The translations under genes and the position numbers were made by a program. This document shows, one piece after another, positions 43,419-50,576 of a stretch of 64,000 nucleotides of DNA. Position 1 is the first letter of the stretch, and each line of letters starts with the position of its first letter. The notes below the pieces were generated by a model. That model was not told where the DNA came from. It did no database searches and saw only the letters and a list, made by a program, of their open reading frames with translations. Location: contig JACJYU010000003.1 in the NCBI GenBank assembly GCA_020635915.1, positions 170,409-234,408 on the forward strand. The letters run 5' to 3'. Source of the stretch: Flammeovirgaceae bacterium (lineage in GTDB: Bacteria; Bacteroidota; Bacteroidia; Cytophagales; Cyclobacteriaceae).

Positions 43419-43565
43419 ATGAGGCGGTCCCTCTTCGTCCTTCTCGCCAAGATCAACAAATTGGTTTTGCCACGGTACAGCCAACGGGATTTGTCCCGGC
43501 TTTCGCCCTTGGACAAGGCCATCGTGGCCTACCGCTATTGGGTGACTAAGAATTCGCTGAGGTAG
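43419..43565 (+). CDS. Small conserved basic protein (48 aa)
   Basis: MRRSLFVLLAKINKLVLPRY followed by SQRDLSRLSPLDKAIVAYRY and WVTKNSLR. I recognise this as a short Bacteroidetes protein that is often labelled SsrA-binding protein, although it is far shorter than SmpB (about 150 residues) and shares no clear domain with it. The sequence is basic and amphipathic with one hydrophobic helix. The frame extends upstream to 43311, but the ATG at 43419 matches the usual start. Its function is unknown. Confidence 0.7.
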   Translation: MRRSLFVLLAKINKLVLPRYSQRDLSRLSPLDKAIVAYRYWVTKNSLR

Positions 43566-43646
43566 CCGCCCGGTAGCCCCATCCATTACCTTCCACAGAA
43601 AGAAAAATGCTCAAAAACAGGCCAAAAAGAATGTTTTCAAAATTCT

Positions 43647-43662
43647 TGTGCAGAATTACACA
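43647..43662. promoter_or_regulatory. Distal copy of a 16-bp TGTGCA-type site
   Basis: TGTGCAGAATTACACA, a partial inverted repeat with TGTG and CACA ends. A second copy is at 43699-43714. The two start exactly 52 bases apart, about five helix turns. Confidence 0.5.
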
Positions 43663-43685
43663 TAAAATATTGCTTTATACTATAA

Positions 43686-43695
43686 TTAATATTAA
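43686..43695. repeat. 10-bp palindrome TTAATATTAA
   Basis: A self-complementary AT-rich sequence between the paired 16-bp sites. It may be chance in AT-rich DNA or the centre of a promoter. Confidence 0.3.
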
Positions 43696-43698
43696 CTA

Positions 43699-43714
43699 TG
43701 TGCAATAATACACA
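43699..43714. promoter_or_regulatory. Proximal copy of the 16-bp site, 5 bases before the ATG
   Basis: TGTGCAATAATACACA matches the distal copy at 13 of 16 positions and keeps the TGTGCA and ACACA ends. Its position next to the start codon would suit a repressor site. Confidence 0.5.
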
Positions 43715-43719
43715 AAATT

Positions 43720-43968
43720 ATGAGCATTTTTGAACAAGCCAAAATCGAAACGGACCTCAGGAAGTTTACCGACAGGAACTTTGAAAGCCCCCGCAAATGC
43801 AAGAACCCGGACCAGGTAAAGTTTTATGTCAGGGAACTGTGCACCAAGATCGAAGAGTATGAAAAAAGGTTCAACTATGTGCCCACCTGGGCTTATTCGC
43901 TACTGGCGCAGTACAATAAAATACAGAATGAAATGGTTTATATGGAATTTGTAAGGGCCTATAGGTGA
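43720..43968 (+). CDS. Small hypothetical protein (82 aa)
   Basis: A soluble, mostly helical protein with charged residues (MSIFEQAKIETDLRKFTDRN, then VKFYVRELCTKIEEYEKRFN, YVPTWAYSLLAQYNKIQNE). No known family. It is followed after 1 base by a second small gene, so the pair is one transcript, and it is preceded by two 16-bp repeat sites. A regulated two-gene unit of unknown role. Confidence 0.75.
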   Translation: MSIFEQAKIETDLRKFTDRNFESPRKCKNPDQVKFYVRELCTKIEEYEKRFNYVPTWAYSLLAQYNKIQNEMVYMEFVRAYR

Positions 43969-43969
43969 G

Positions 43970-44203
43970 ATGGTTATGAAATTCATCCCCTCCCCTATCC
44001 CCATACAATTCAAGCTGTTGTTTACCGCCACGGCCAATAAATCGGGGAGGATGCAATACCATAAAATACAGCCAGGGCGCAGCAAAACGAGAATCTCCAG
44101 GAACGAATTTATTGAAGCCTACAACACCCAGCACATCATTGCCATGAAGCCCCTTCAGGACAGGGAAACCCCGGGCATGTTCCAATTTGAGTTTTATACC
44201 TGA
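43970..44203 (+). CDS. Small hypothetical protein (77 aa)
   Basis: A basic protein (MVMKFIPSPIPIQFKLLFTA, then TANKSGRMQYHKIQPGRSKT) with beta-like strands and no signal peptide. No known family. It starts 1 base after the 82-residue gene; an ATG two codons later (MKFIPSPIP) is an alternative start. Its 3' end overlaps the convergent MazG-like gene by 10 bases. Confidence 0.65.
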   Translation: MVMKFIPSPIPIQFKLLFTATANKSGRMQYHKIQPGRSKTRISRNEFIEAYNTQHIIAMKPLQDRETPGMFQFEFYT

Positions 44204-44670
44204 CCTTCGAGTATTTTCTTCAGGTTAGCGGGTGAGTAATTCACGGATTTGATGGTTTTGTCATCGGCCTTTCGGTAGACCAGCCACTTGCCCCCTGCCT
44301 CTTTGTAGTAACATTCGGTGCCGTCCTTTTGAAGGTAGTGGGCCACCGTGGCCTTGGCCTCGTCCTCGGTTTCGCAAGCTTTGCTCATGTTGGACCGTTG
44401 CACCTCTTCAAACAATGCCTTGAACTTGTCGCCAAGCCCAAACTCCAGTATGGCACCGGAGAGCACGTATTGAATGTCGCACAGCGCATCGGCCACCTCC
44501 ACGATGTCTTTTTCACGGATGGCCACCTCCAACTCCTTTAGCTCTTCGGCCAAAAGGGCTACCCTAAGTTGGCAACGGGCCTCATCAGGGATGGCCGGGG
44601 ATGGCAAAATGGGATGCCTGAACGTACGGTGAAAGTCGGCCACCAACTGGAGGGAATTGGGATGTTGCAT
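44194..44670 (-). CDS. MazG-like nucleotide pyrophosphohydrolase
   Basis: A 158-residue all-alpha NTP pyrophosphohydrolase-type protein. The helical metal-binding pattern is visible: LLAEELKELEVAIREKDIVE (ExxE) followed by VADALCDIQYVLSGA (the D of the ExxD helix). Family members hydrolyse nucleoside triphosphates to monophosphates, often to clean damaged or non-canonical nucleotides. The C-terminal part (DGTECYYKEAGGKWLVYRKA) is a short beta addition found in the phosphoribosyl-ATP-diphosphatase-like subgroup of Bacteroidetes. It diverges from tyrS with a 169-base gap. Confidence 0.85.
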   Translation of the reverse strand: MQHPNSLQLVADFHRTFRHPILPSPAIPDEARCQLRVALLAEELKELEVAIREKDIVEVADALCDIQYVLSGAILEFGLGDKFKALFEEVQRSNMSKACETEDEAKATVAHYLQKDGTECYYKEAGGKWLVYRKADDKTIKSVNYSPANLKKILEGQV

Positions 44671-44810
44671 ATTGCTGGTAAGGGATATGGTTCAAAACTT
44701 AAAGCAACTAAAAACCACCGGACTTTAAAAAATTATTTTATTGCTTTGCCCTTGGCATGCCACGAAAAGGAACGGAAGCAAATTAATGCCCACAATACTG
44801 GGAGGGTGCT

Positions 44811-44818
44811 TATATTTG
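44811..44818 (+). promoter_or_regulatory. -7 element TATATTTG of tyrS
   Basis: Exact TAnnTTTG, 21 bases before the chosen ATG of tyrS. It lies inside the upstream extension of the frame, which argues for the ATG at 44840 as the true start. Confidence 0.55.
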
Positions 44819-44839
44819 GCCTTTATTTTTAAAATCAAG

Positions 44840-46117
44840 ATGAATTTTGTCGAAGAATTGCAGTGGAGGGGCATGGTGCACGATGTGATGCCGGGCACCG
44901 AAGACCTGTTGAAAAAGGGGCCCACGGCCGGGTATATAGGCTTTGACCCTACGGCCGATTCCCTTCACATCGGCAACCTCGTGCAGATCATGACGCTGGT
45001 GCACTTTCAACGTTGCGGGCACAAGCCATTTGCCCTGGTGGGGGGCGCCACGGGCATGGTGGGCGACCCTTCCGGGAAATCCAGCGAGCGCAACCTGTTG
45101 TCTGAGGAGGTGCTCCGCCACAACCAGGATGCCGTAAAAAAACAATTGGCCAAATTTTTGGATTTCAGCGGGGGAAACAAGGCCGAAATGGTAAACAACT
45201 ACGACTGGTTCAAGGGTTTTACCTTTCTTGATTTTATCAGGGACGTGGGCAAGCACATCACCGTCAATTACATGATGGCCAAAGACTCGGTAAAGTCCAG
45301 GTTGGAATCCGGCCTTTCTTTCACTGAATTCAGCTACCAACTGGTGCAAGGGTACGATTACTATTGGTTGTACAAAAACAAGAACTGCAAGGTACAGATG
45401 GGCGGGTCGGACCAATGGGGGAATATTGTGACCGGCACGGAACTGATCCGCAGGAAAGCCAATGGGGAGGCTTTTGCCCTTACCACGCCCCTTATCACCA
45501 AGGCCGATGGGTCGAAATTTGGAAAAAGCGAAGGGGGCAACATATGGCTGGACCCGCAACGTACTTCGCCTTATAAGTTTTACCAGTATTGGTTAAATTC
45601 TTCCGATGAAGATGCGGCCAATTTCATAAAAATATTCACCACCCGAACGAAACAGGATATTGAAGCCCTTATTGCCCAACACCAGTCAGCCCCCCATGAG
45701 AGGAAATTGCAAAAAGAACTGGCCGCGGACATCACCACGCGGGTGCATGGCGCCAAAGAACTTGAAATGGCGATAAAAGCTTCAAATATCTTGTTTGGCA
45801 AAAACGTGACCGAAGACCTGGAAAGCCTGGACGAGGCCACGTTGTTGGCCTTGTTTGAAGGGGTGCCCCGGGCCCGTGTTTCCAAAGGCAGCCTGGCCAG
45901 TTGCGCCACGGTGGTTGATTTGTTGTCCGAGGCCACGGGCAAACTGATATTTTCCTCCAAGGGGGAAGCCCGTAAAATGATACAGGCCGGGGGGGTGAGC
46001 ATCAACAAAGCAAAGGTGGAAGACCCCAATGAAAAACCTTCTTTCAACCTGCTGCAAGGCAAGTATTTGCTGGCACAAAAGGGAAAGAAGAACTATTACC
46101 TGATCGATGTGGCCTAG
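44840..46117 (+). CDS. tyrS: Tyrosyl-tRNA synthetase
   Basis: A 425-residue class I aminoacyl-tRNA synthetase. The HIGH-type motif is SLHIGN, the KMSKS-type motif is KFGKSEGGN, and the tyrosine-binding QLVQGYDYYWLY and GGSDQWGN blocks are present. The last 70 residues form an S4 RNA-binding domain (LIFSSKGEARKMIQAGGVSI). The enzyme charges tRNA-Tyr. The start at 44840 (MNFVEELQWRGMVHD) matches the family. It is convergent with tonB, stop to stop 2 bases apart. Confidence 0.97.
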   Translation: MNFVEELQWRGMVHDVMPGTEDLLKKGPTAGYIGFDPTADSLHIGNLVQIMTLVHFQRCGHKPFALVGGATGMVGDPSGKSSERNLLSEEVLRHNQDAVKKQLAKFLDFSGGNKAEMVNNYDWFKGFTFLDFIRDVGKHITVNYMMAKDSVKSRLESGLSFTEFSYQLVQGYDYYWLYKNKNCKVQMGGSDQWGNIVTGTELIRRKANGEAFALTTPLITKADGSKFGKSEGGNIWLDPQRTSPYKFYQYWLNSSDEDAANFIKIFTTRTKQDIEALIAQHQSAPHERKLQKELAADITTRVHGAKELEMAIKASNILFGKNVTEDLESLDEATLLALFEGVPRARVSKGSLASCATVVDLLSEATGKLIFSSKGEARKMIQAGGVSINKAKVEDPNEKPSFNLLQGKYLLAQKGKKNYYLIDVA

Positions 46118-46119
46118 GG

Positions 46120-46974
46120 CTAGCGGGTCCTCACCACAAAAGTGATCTTTCCCACCGACACGGCCGGCACTTGTGCCCCGGGCTTTTTGGAAAAAGTAAG
46201 TTTCGATATCGCGTCCCGGCAGGCTTTCTCCGCATCAATGCTCAGGCTGCGCTCCAGCACCCGGTAGCCGATGATTTCACCGTTCGCGTCCACTTTTATC
46301 TCAAACTCAATCTTGCCGTCAGATTCGTTTTGAGGTATGGCCGGCCGGGGTATTTCGTCCCAATCCCACCCTGCCAAATCAAGGGCGGGGCCACCTCCCC
46401 CACCCCCTTGCTTTCCATAAAGGGCTTTGGCATCCAATGCCCCTTCCTTGCTGCCTTTGTCGCCCACGGTATTGGGGTCATCGCCATGGTTGGCCTTGGC
46501 GGCATTTTCCTTTTTGCCATCGGCAGGATAGGTGACCAAAAGCTTTTCTTCTTTTTTCGGGGCTTCAACAGGCTTTTTCTTCTCAGGCTTCTCCTCTTTT
46601 GGCTTTGCCACCACCTCTTTTTTGGCTTCTTCCACCGTTACGGGGCTTTCAATTTTCGAAACGGGCTGCTCGGCAACGGCCGTTTCCCCTTTGGGGGCCT
46701 CTTCCACCATTTCTTCTTCCGGTTGCTCCTTCACTTCTTCCGCGGCCGGGCTTTCCTCAGGGGTTTCCGCCTCATTGGGGCGCGTTTCAGGTTGGGTTTC
46801 GCCATACCCCTGGCTATCCAGGCCGAAGTTGAGCTCTATCCCATATTCGGGCAAGGGAGGGTCAGGCGCACGCCAGGCCATCATTAAAAGGAAAGCGATA
46901 ACCAACACTGCGTGCACGCCCAGGGACGTGGCCAGCCCTATCCGGTGGTTCCTCCTTTCCTCCTTATCGGTCAT
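46120..46974 (-). CDS. tonB: TonB-type energy transducer
   Basis: A 284-residue inner-membrane protein with one N-terminal helix (GLATSLGVHAVLVIAFLLMM), a long Pro/Glu/Lys-rich periplasmic linker (about 45-160) and a C-terminal TonB-like domain (DGKIEFEIKVDANGEIIGYR, KACRDAISKLTFSKK, VGKITFVVRTR). It transmits force from ExbB/ExbD to the outer membrane. It is the last gene of the envelope operon, 2 bases after exbD. The co-transcribed genes include no SusC-like receptor, so the client is unlikely to be one nutrient; a Tol-like structural role is possible. Confidence 0.9.
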   Translation of the reverse strand: MTDKEERRNHRIGLATSLGVHAVLVIAFLLMMAWRAPDPPLPEYGIELNFGLDSQGYGETQPETRPNEAETPEESPAAEEVKEQPEEEMVEEAPKGETAVAEQPVSKIESPVTVEEAKKEVVAKPKEEKPEKKKPVEAPKKEEKLLVTYPADGKKENAAKANHGDDPNTVGDKGSKEGALDAKALYGKQGGGGGGPALDLAGWDWDEIPRPAIPQNESDGKIEFEIKVDANGEIIGYRVLERSLSIDAEKACRDAISKLTFSKKPGAQVPAVSVGKITFVVRTR

Positions 46975-46976
46975 GG

Positions 46977-47366
46977 TTACTTCGGTTTGGTGGCAATGGA
47001 AACTTTTGCTTCAAGTGCAGTGGCAATCCCGGCAACGTAAACCAATTCTTCCGTAGGCACGCTTTTGTCGATATGCAGCACCACTACCCCACTGGGGCCG
47101 GACAAATGGCTTTTCAGTACGCCCTCCAGGGTCCCCTTGGTCACCCTCTTATCGTTAACGTAATACTGCAAGTCTTTGGTTACCGTAACGGAAACTTTCT
47201 GTACTTCGATGGTACTGGCCTTGCTGGAGGGCAAATTGACGGGCAGGCCCGAAGGGGTAATAAAGGACGAAGTAAGCATAAAAAATATCAACAGCAGGAA
47301 CACCATGTCCGTCATGGAGGCCATACTGAAGGCCGCCTCTACTTTGTTTCTCGATTGCAGGTTCAT
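46977..47366 (-). CDS. exbD: ExbD/TolR-family biopolymer transport protein
   Basis: A 129-residue protein with one N-terminal helix (SMTDMVFLLLIFFMLTSSFI) containing the conserved Asp of the proton path (TDMVFLLLIFF), and a periplasmic domain ending in GIATALEAKVSIATKPK. It forms the stator with ExbB and uses the proton motive force. The gene lies 2 bases after exbB and 2 bases before tonB. Confidence 0.95.
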   Translation of the reverse strand: MNLQSRNKVEAAFSMASMTDMVFLLLIFFMLTSSFITPSGLPVNLPSSKASTIEVQKVSVTVTKDLQYYVNDKRVTKGTLEGVLKSHLSGPSGVVVLHIDKSVPTEELVYVAGIATALEAKVSIATKPK

Positions 47367-47368
47367 AT

Positions 47369-48037
47369 TTATTTTGGCTCTTGCAACAAGTCGATAAAAT
47401 CCACTGACGAATACTCCATCTTATGCACGACCTTTGATACCCTGGCTACCAAGTAGTTGTAACCCAGGTAGGCCACGATGCCCACGATCAATCCTGCCAC
47501 AGTGGTGACCATGGCCGTGTAAATGCCGGACGATAGCAACTTGGGGCTGACCGAACCTTCCTCCTGGGCGATGGCAATAAAGGCCTGCACCATTCCTATT
47601 ACCGTTCCCAAAAAGCCCATCATGGGGGCGGCACCTGATATCGTGGCCAGTATGGAAAGGTTCTTCTCCAATTTGAAGAGTTCTATCTTTGCGATGTTTT
47701 CTATGGAGGCCTCAATGTTTTTCAGCGGGCTGCCAATCCTCGAAACACCTTTTTCGATCATTCTTGCAATAGGACTGTCAAACTGGGCACATACCATTTT
47801 TGCCCCGTTGATGTCGCCTTTCAGGACCAACTCCTTTATTTTGCTGATGAACGCATCGGGGCTTTTATTGGCTTTGTTGATGGTGAGCACCCGCTCCACA
47901 AAAATGTAAATGGCAATAAACGAACTGAGCACAATGGGCACCATCATCAACCCGCCTTCTTTGGCCAGTTCCCATACCGAAATGGCCTGGTCCGAAGTTA
48001 CCTCGGCAGTTTCGGTGATCACCTGTAATAAAATCAT
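47369..48037 (-). CDS. exbB: ExbB/TolQ/MotA-family proton channel protein
   Basis: A 222-residue protein with three helices (GGLMMVPIVLSSFIAIYIFV near the N-terminus; ATISGAAPMMGFLGTVIGMV and AMVTTVAGLIVGIVAYLGYN later) and the conserved GAAPMMGFLGTVIGM loop with AMVTTVAGL, standard for ExbB/TolQ. It builds the pentameric proton channel of the motor. In the operon it is followed by exbD and tonB with 2-base gaps. Confidence 0.95.
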   Translation of the reverse strand: MILLQVITETAEVTSDQAISVWELAKEGGLMMVPIVLSSFIAIYIFVERVLTINKANKSPDAFISKIKELVLKGDINGAKMVCAQFDSPIARMIEKGVSRIGSPLKNIEASIENIAKIELFKLEKNLSILATISGAAPMMGFLGTVIGMVQAFIAIAQEEGSVSPKLLSSGIYTAMVTTVAGLIVGIVAYLGYNYLVARVSKVVHKMEYSSVDFIDLLQEPK

Positions 48038-48086
48038 AGTTCAAAAAATAGTTTAGTCATGCAAAAAAATAAGTGCCATGCCCCTA

Positions 48087-48818
48087 TCAATACCTTACCA
48101 CCCACACTTCGTTGCCGTATTTTGCCTTTGCTTCGTCCGCGTTGGCCTGGGCCAATGCATAGGTTTCCTTATCGGCAATGGCCAGCCTGTAAAATTTGGT
48201 TTTTCCAAAGGGAGGGATAATCTTGGTGCTCACCCCTTCCTTACTGAGCTTTTTGGCATAGTCCATCATCAGGTCGTCATCGATGCCGGCCGTGATCACC
48301 ACATAGTAACGCCTGGTGCGCCCGTTTAGTGTCTCTATGGTGCCCACACTGGGCTTGGCGTTGGCAATGGCCAGGGAGTCGGCAATGGCCTTTTGCCGGG
48401 CCTGCTCCTGCTCGCGTGCTAGGCGGGCCTCCCTGTCCTTTTTGGCCTGGGCTTCCTGTGCTGCCTTTTTATCGGCCAATTCCTTCTTTTCCTTTTCTTG
48501 TGCCGGCTTGTACACGTAGTTGTAGATCAAAAAGCCTGCAATAATGATAACGGCCCCAATGACCAGCCCTATTACCAAAGGTGCATTTGATTTTTCCTCT
48601 ACAGGTGGCGTGTAAACATAACGTTCCTCCTGTTGGGGTTCAGGGCCTTGTGTGGGCCCATCCCCTTCCGATGGGGTTCCGGTATCCCCGCTCTCCTCTT
48701 CCTTTCCTTCATCAAGTGGTTTATACTCAATATCAGGCAAGCCAAAGCTATCTTCTGACTCGTTGCCGTTTTCCGGGCTATCGTCCGGGCGGTCTTCAGG
48801 TTTATTTCTTTTTGCCAT
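48087..48818 (-). CDS. SPOR-domain membrane protein
   Basis: A 243-residue bitopic protein. The first 70 residues are acidic and cytosolic. One helix follows (NAPLVIGLVIGAVIIIAGFL), then a charged periplasmic coiled coil (EKEKKELADKKAAQEAQAKK) and a C-terminal SPOR domain (RRYYVVITAGIDDDLMMDYA, KTKFYRLAIADKETYALAQA). SPOR domains bind denuded peptidoglycan at division sites. Its place between the barrel gene and exbB suggests that it anchors the motor complex to the septal wall. Confidence 0.9.
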   Translation of the reverse strand: MAKRNKPEDRPDDSPENGNESEDSFGLPDIEYKPLDEGKEEESGDTGTPSEGDGPTQGPEPQQEERYVYTPPVEEKSNAPLVIGLVIGAVIIIAGFLIYNYVYKPAQEKEKKELADKKAAQEAQAKKDREARLAREQEQARQKAIADSLAIANAKPSVGTIETLNGRTRRYYVVITAGIDDDLMMDYAKKLSKEGVSTKIIPPFGKTKFYRLAIADKETYALAQANADEAKAKYGNEVWVVRY

Positions 48819-48892
48819 AGGTTTTTAAGAGGTTTATAAAATGCGTATTACTAACAAAAATAAGGTAATTTCCCAAAACTAATAACCCCTCC

Positions 48893-50551
48893 CTAAAAGC
48901 CCCAACTCAAGCCGCCCATGCCCTGGAACCCCCTCACCGGGTAGTTCAGGTACAATGGGTAGTCCGATGACAATATATTCTCAAATTTTAAAAATACCGA
49001 CACGTGACCGGACAAGAAATAATCGGCCTTTACATTCAGGTCAAACCCCGGACCGAGGGCCACGACCTGGGAGGCCTGGGCATCGAATGCTTTCATGCCG
49101 CCCTGTCCTACCACCCCCATGCTCAAAAGCAATTTTTGGTACACGTTAAAGAATGCGCCCGCGCTCAACCTGTAGGTTGGCCTGTGCCACGCTTCGGCCT
49201 GGCCATCAGTGGAATAAGCAAAGAAATCACCGCGAAGGTTAAGGCGTACCACTTCGTTTTTATTGTAGCCAAGCTCCCCAAACAAATTGATCCTTTGCGT
49301 ATTGCCCCGGTCGTACACAACGTCAAATTTTGCCCTGTCCGCGGTAGCATTCTGGTAAAAGTAGAGGTCTTTCAGGTTGGCAGCGGCCGCCCCCACATGG
49401 AACGCCAGCAACCGGCCAGCCTTGCCCTTCAGTCCCGCCTTAAATTCAATGGCCTTGTTGGTATGGAATATTCCTATATTGGCGTTCAGCCATAGGTTTT
49501 CTTGTGAGAGGGAGTGCAGCGTCACTTTTTCCATACCGCCTGAAAGTGATGCATAGGCATTTACGTTTTGAGAAAGCACGTAATTGGCGCTTACGTTAGG
49601 ATATAGGTGCAGCGGTTTGCTCCTGATGGTGTCATTTTCCAAAGCTGCCGTTGCGCCCAGGGTCAACGACAGGTTGTCCATGGGGCTAAACACAAATGAT
49701 GGCGCCACCGTGAAAAGGTGCCGGGGCTTGGCATCGGCCAACGAATCTTTCCTGGCAATTAGGTCGTAGCTGGAAACCAACACAACTTTTTTCCCCCCAG
49801 GGAAGGAATAATGGCTATTGAATGCGAGTGACAAGTCACTTTCGGCCGCCTCGTATTTGTCTTTTAAATAACTGAACCTGCCACCCAGGTCAAAATTGAA
49901 ATCGGCAGGTTTTGCATTGCTTATCCCCCCGCCCAACGACACTATGTTGTATGTTTGCCTGATGGTGTCCCTGGCCACCTCCAATCCGGGGGCATATCCG
50001 TAGAAATACCCTCCCCTGTTTTCATAGTTGGCGAAAACGTTTGTGGTAAGGGATTGGGTGTAAGTTTCACCAAACAATTTTATGTCGGTAGTGCCGCTTG
50101 CTGAATTTTTGCCATCCACGGGGCCCTTGCCGAAACTCCTGTGGTAAAGGTGTGCGCCCAAAAACCTGTTTTTGTCCCGCTTGGTGTTCAGCCAGGCATT
50201 GAGGTAAGGGGATGAATAGTTTCCAAATCCGGCACTTATGTAGTTTCCATAAATTTTTGAAATTTCCTCCTGCTTAAGCCGCAGTGGGCGCAAATTGGGC
50301 TGGTGGCCAGGAACACTGAAGCCTAAATTCCTAAAGGCATAGGTAATTTCCGGTTGAATGGGTTCTGCCGGCCGGGGTGGCACTTTTTCAAAGTTCCGGT
50401 TGGCGCGGGGCAACACGATTTGCCTTTCCCTCACAATTTCTATCTCCACATCCTTGATCTCGCCATCGCGCTCCCACTGGTCTTCCTGTGCAAATACAGG
50501 TTGGGAAAAAAGCCCAATCAGAAGGAGTGCCACTGTGCCAAGTTTATCCAT
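48893..50551 (-). CDS. Outer-membrane beta-barrel protein without plug domain
   Basis: A 552-residue protein with a signal peptide (MDKLGTVALLLIGLFSQPVF). After a short Glu/Arg-rich periplasmic stretch (about 25-90) the remainder shows repeated amphipathic strands (NYISAGFGNYSSPYLNAWLN, NRFLGAHLYHRSF, LTTNVFANYENRGGYFYGYA) and ends GFQGMGGLSWGF with the terminal Phe of outer-membrane proteins. No TonB-dependent receptor plug domain or TonB box is evident, despite the tonB gene in the same operon. A frame up to 50572 exists; the Met at 50551 gives the proper signal peptide. It probably forms a pore or an anchor for the TonB-linked system. Confidence 0.82.
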   Translation of the reverse strand: MDKLGTVALLLIGLFSQPVFAQEDQWERDGEIKDVEIEIVRERQIVLPRANRNFEKVPPRPAEPIQPEITYAFRNLGFSVPGHQPNLRPLRLKQEEISKIYGNYISAGFGNYSSPYLNAWLNTKRDKNRFLGAHLYHRSFGKGPVDGKNSASGTTDIKLFGETYTQSLTTNVFANYENRGGYFYGYAPGLEVARDTIRQTYNIVSLGGGISNAKPADFNFDLGGRFSYLKDKYEAAESDLSLAFNSHYSFPGGKKVVLVSSYDLIARKDSLADAKPRHLFTVAPSFVFSPMDNLSLTLGATAALENDTIRSKPLHLYPNVSANYVLSQNVNAYASLSGGMEKVTLHSLSQENLWLNANIGIFHTNKAIEFKAGLKGKAGRLLAFHVGAAAANLKDLYFYQNATADRAKFDVVYDRGNTQRINLFGELGYNKNEVVRLNLRGDFFAYSTDGQAEAWHRPTYRLSAGAFFNVYQKLLLSMGVVGQGGMKAFDAQASQVVALGPGFDLNVKADYFLSGHVSVFLKFENILSSDYPLYLNYPVRGFQGMGGLSWGF

Positions 50552-50576
50552 ATAGTGCGTTACACACATCAATATT

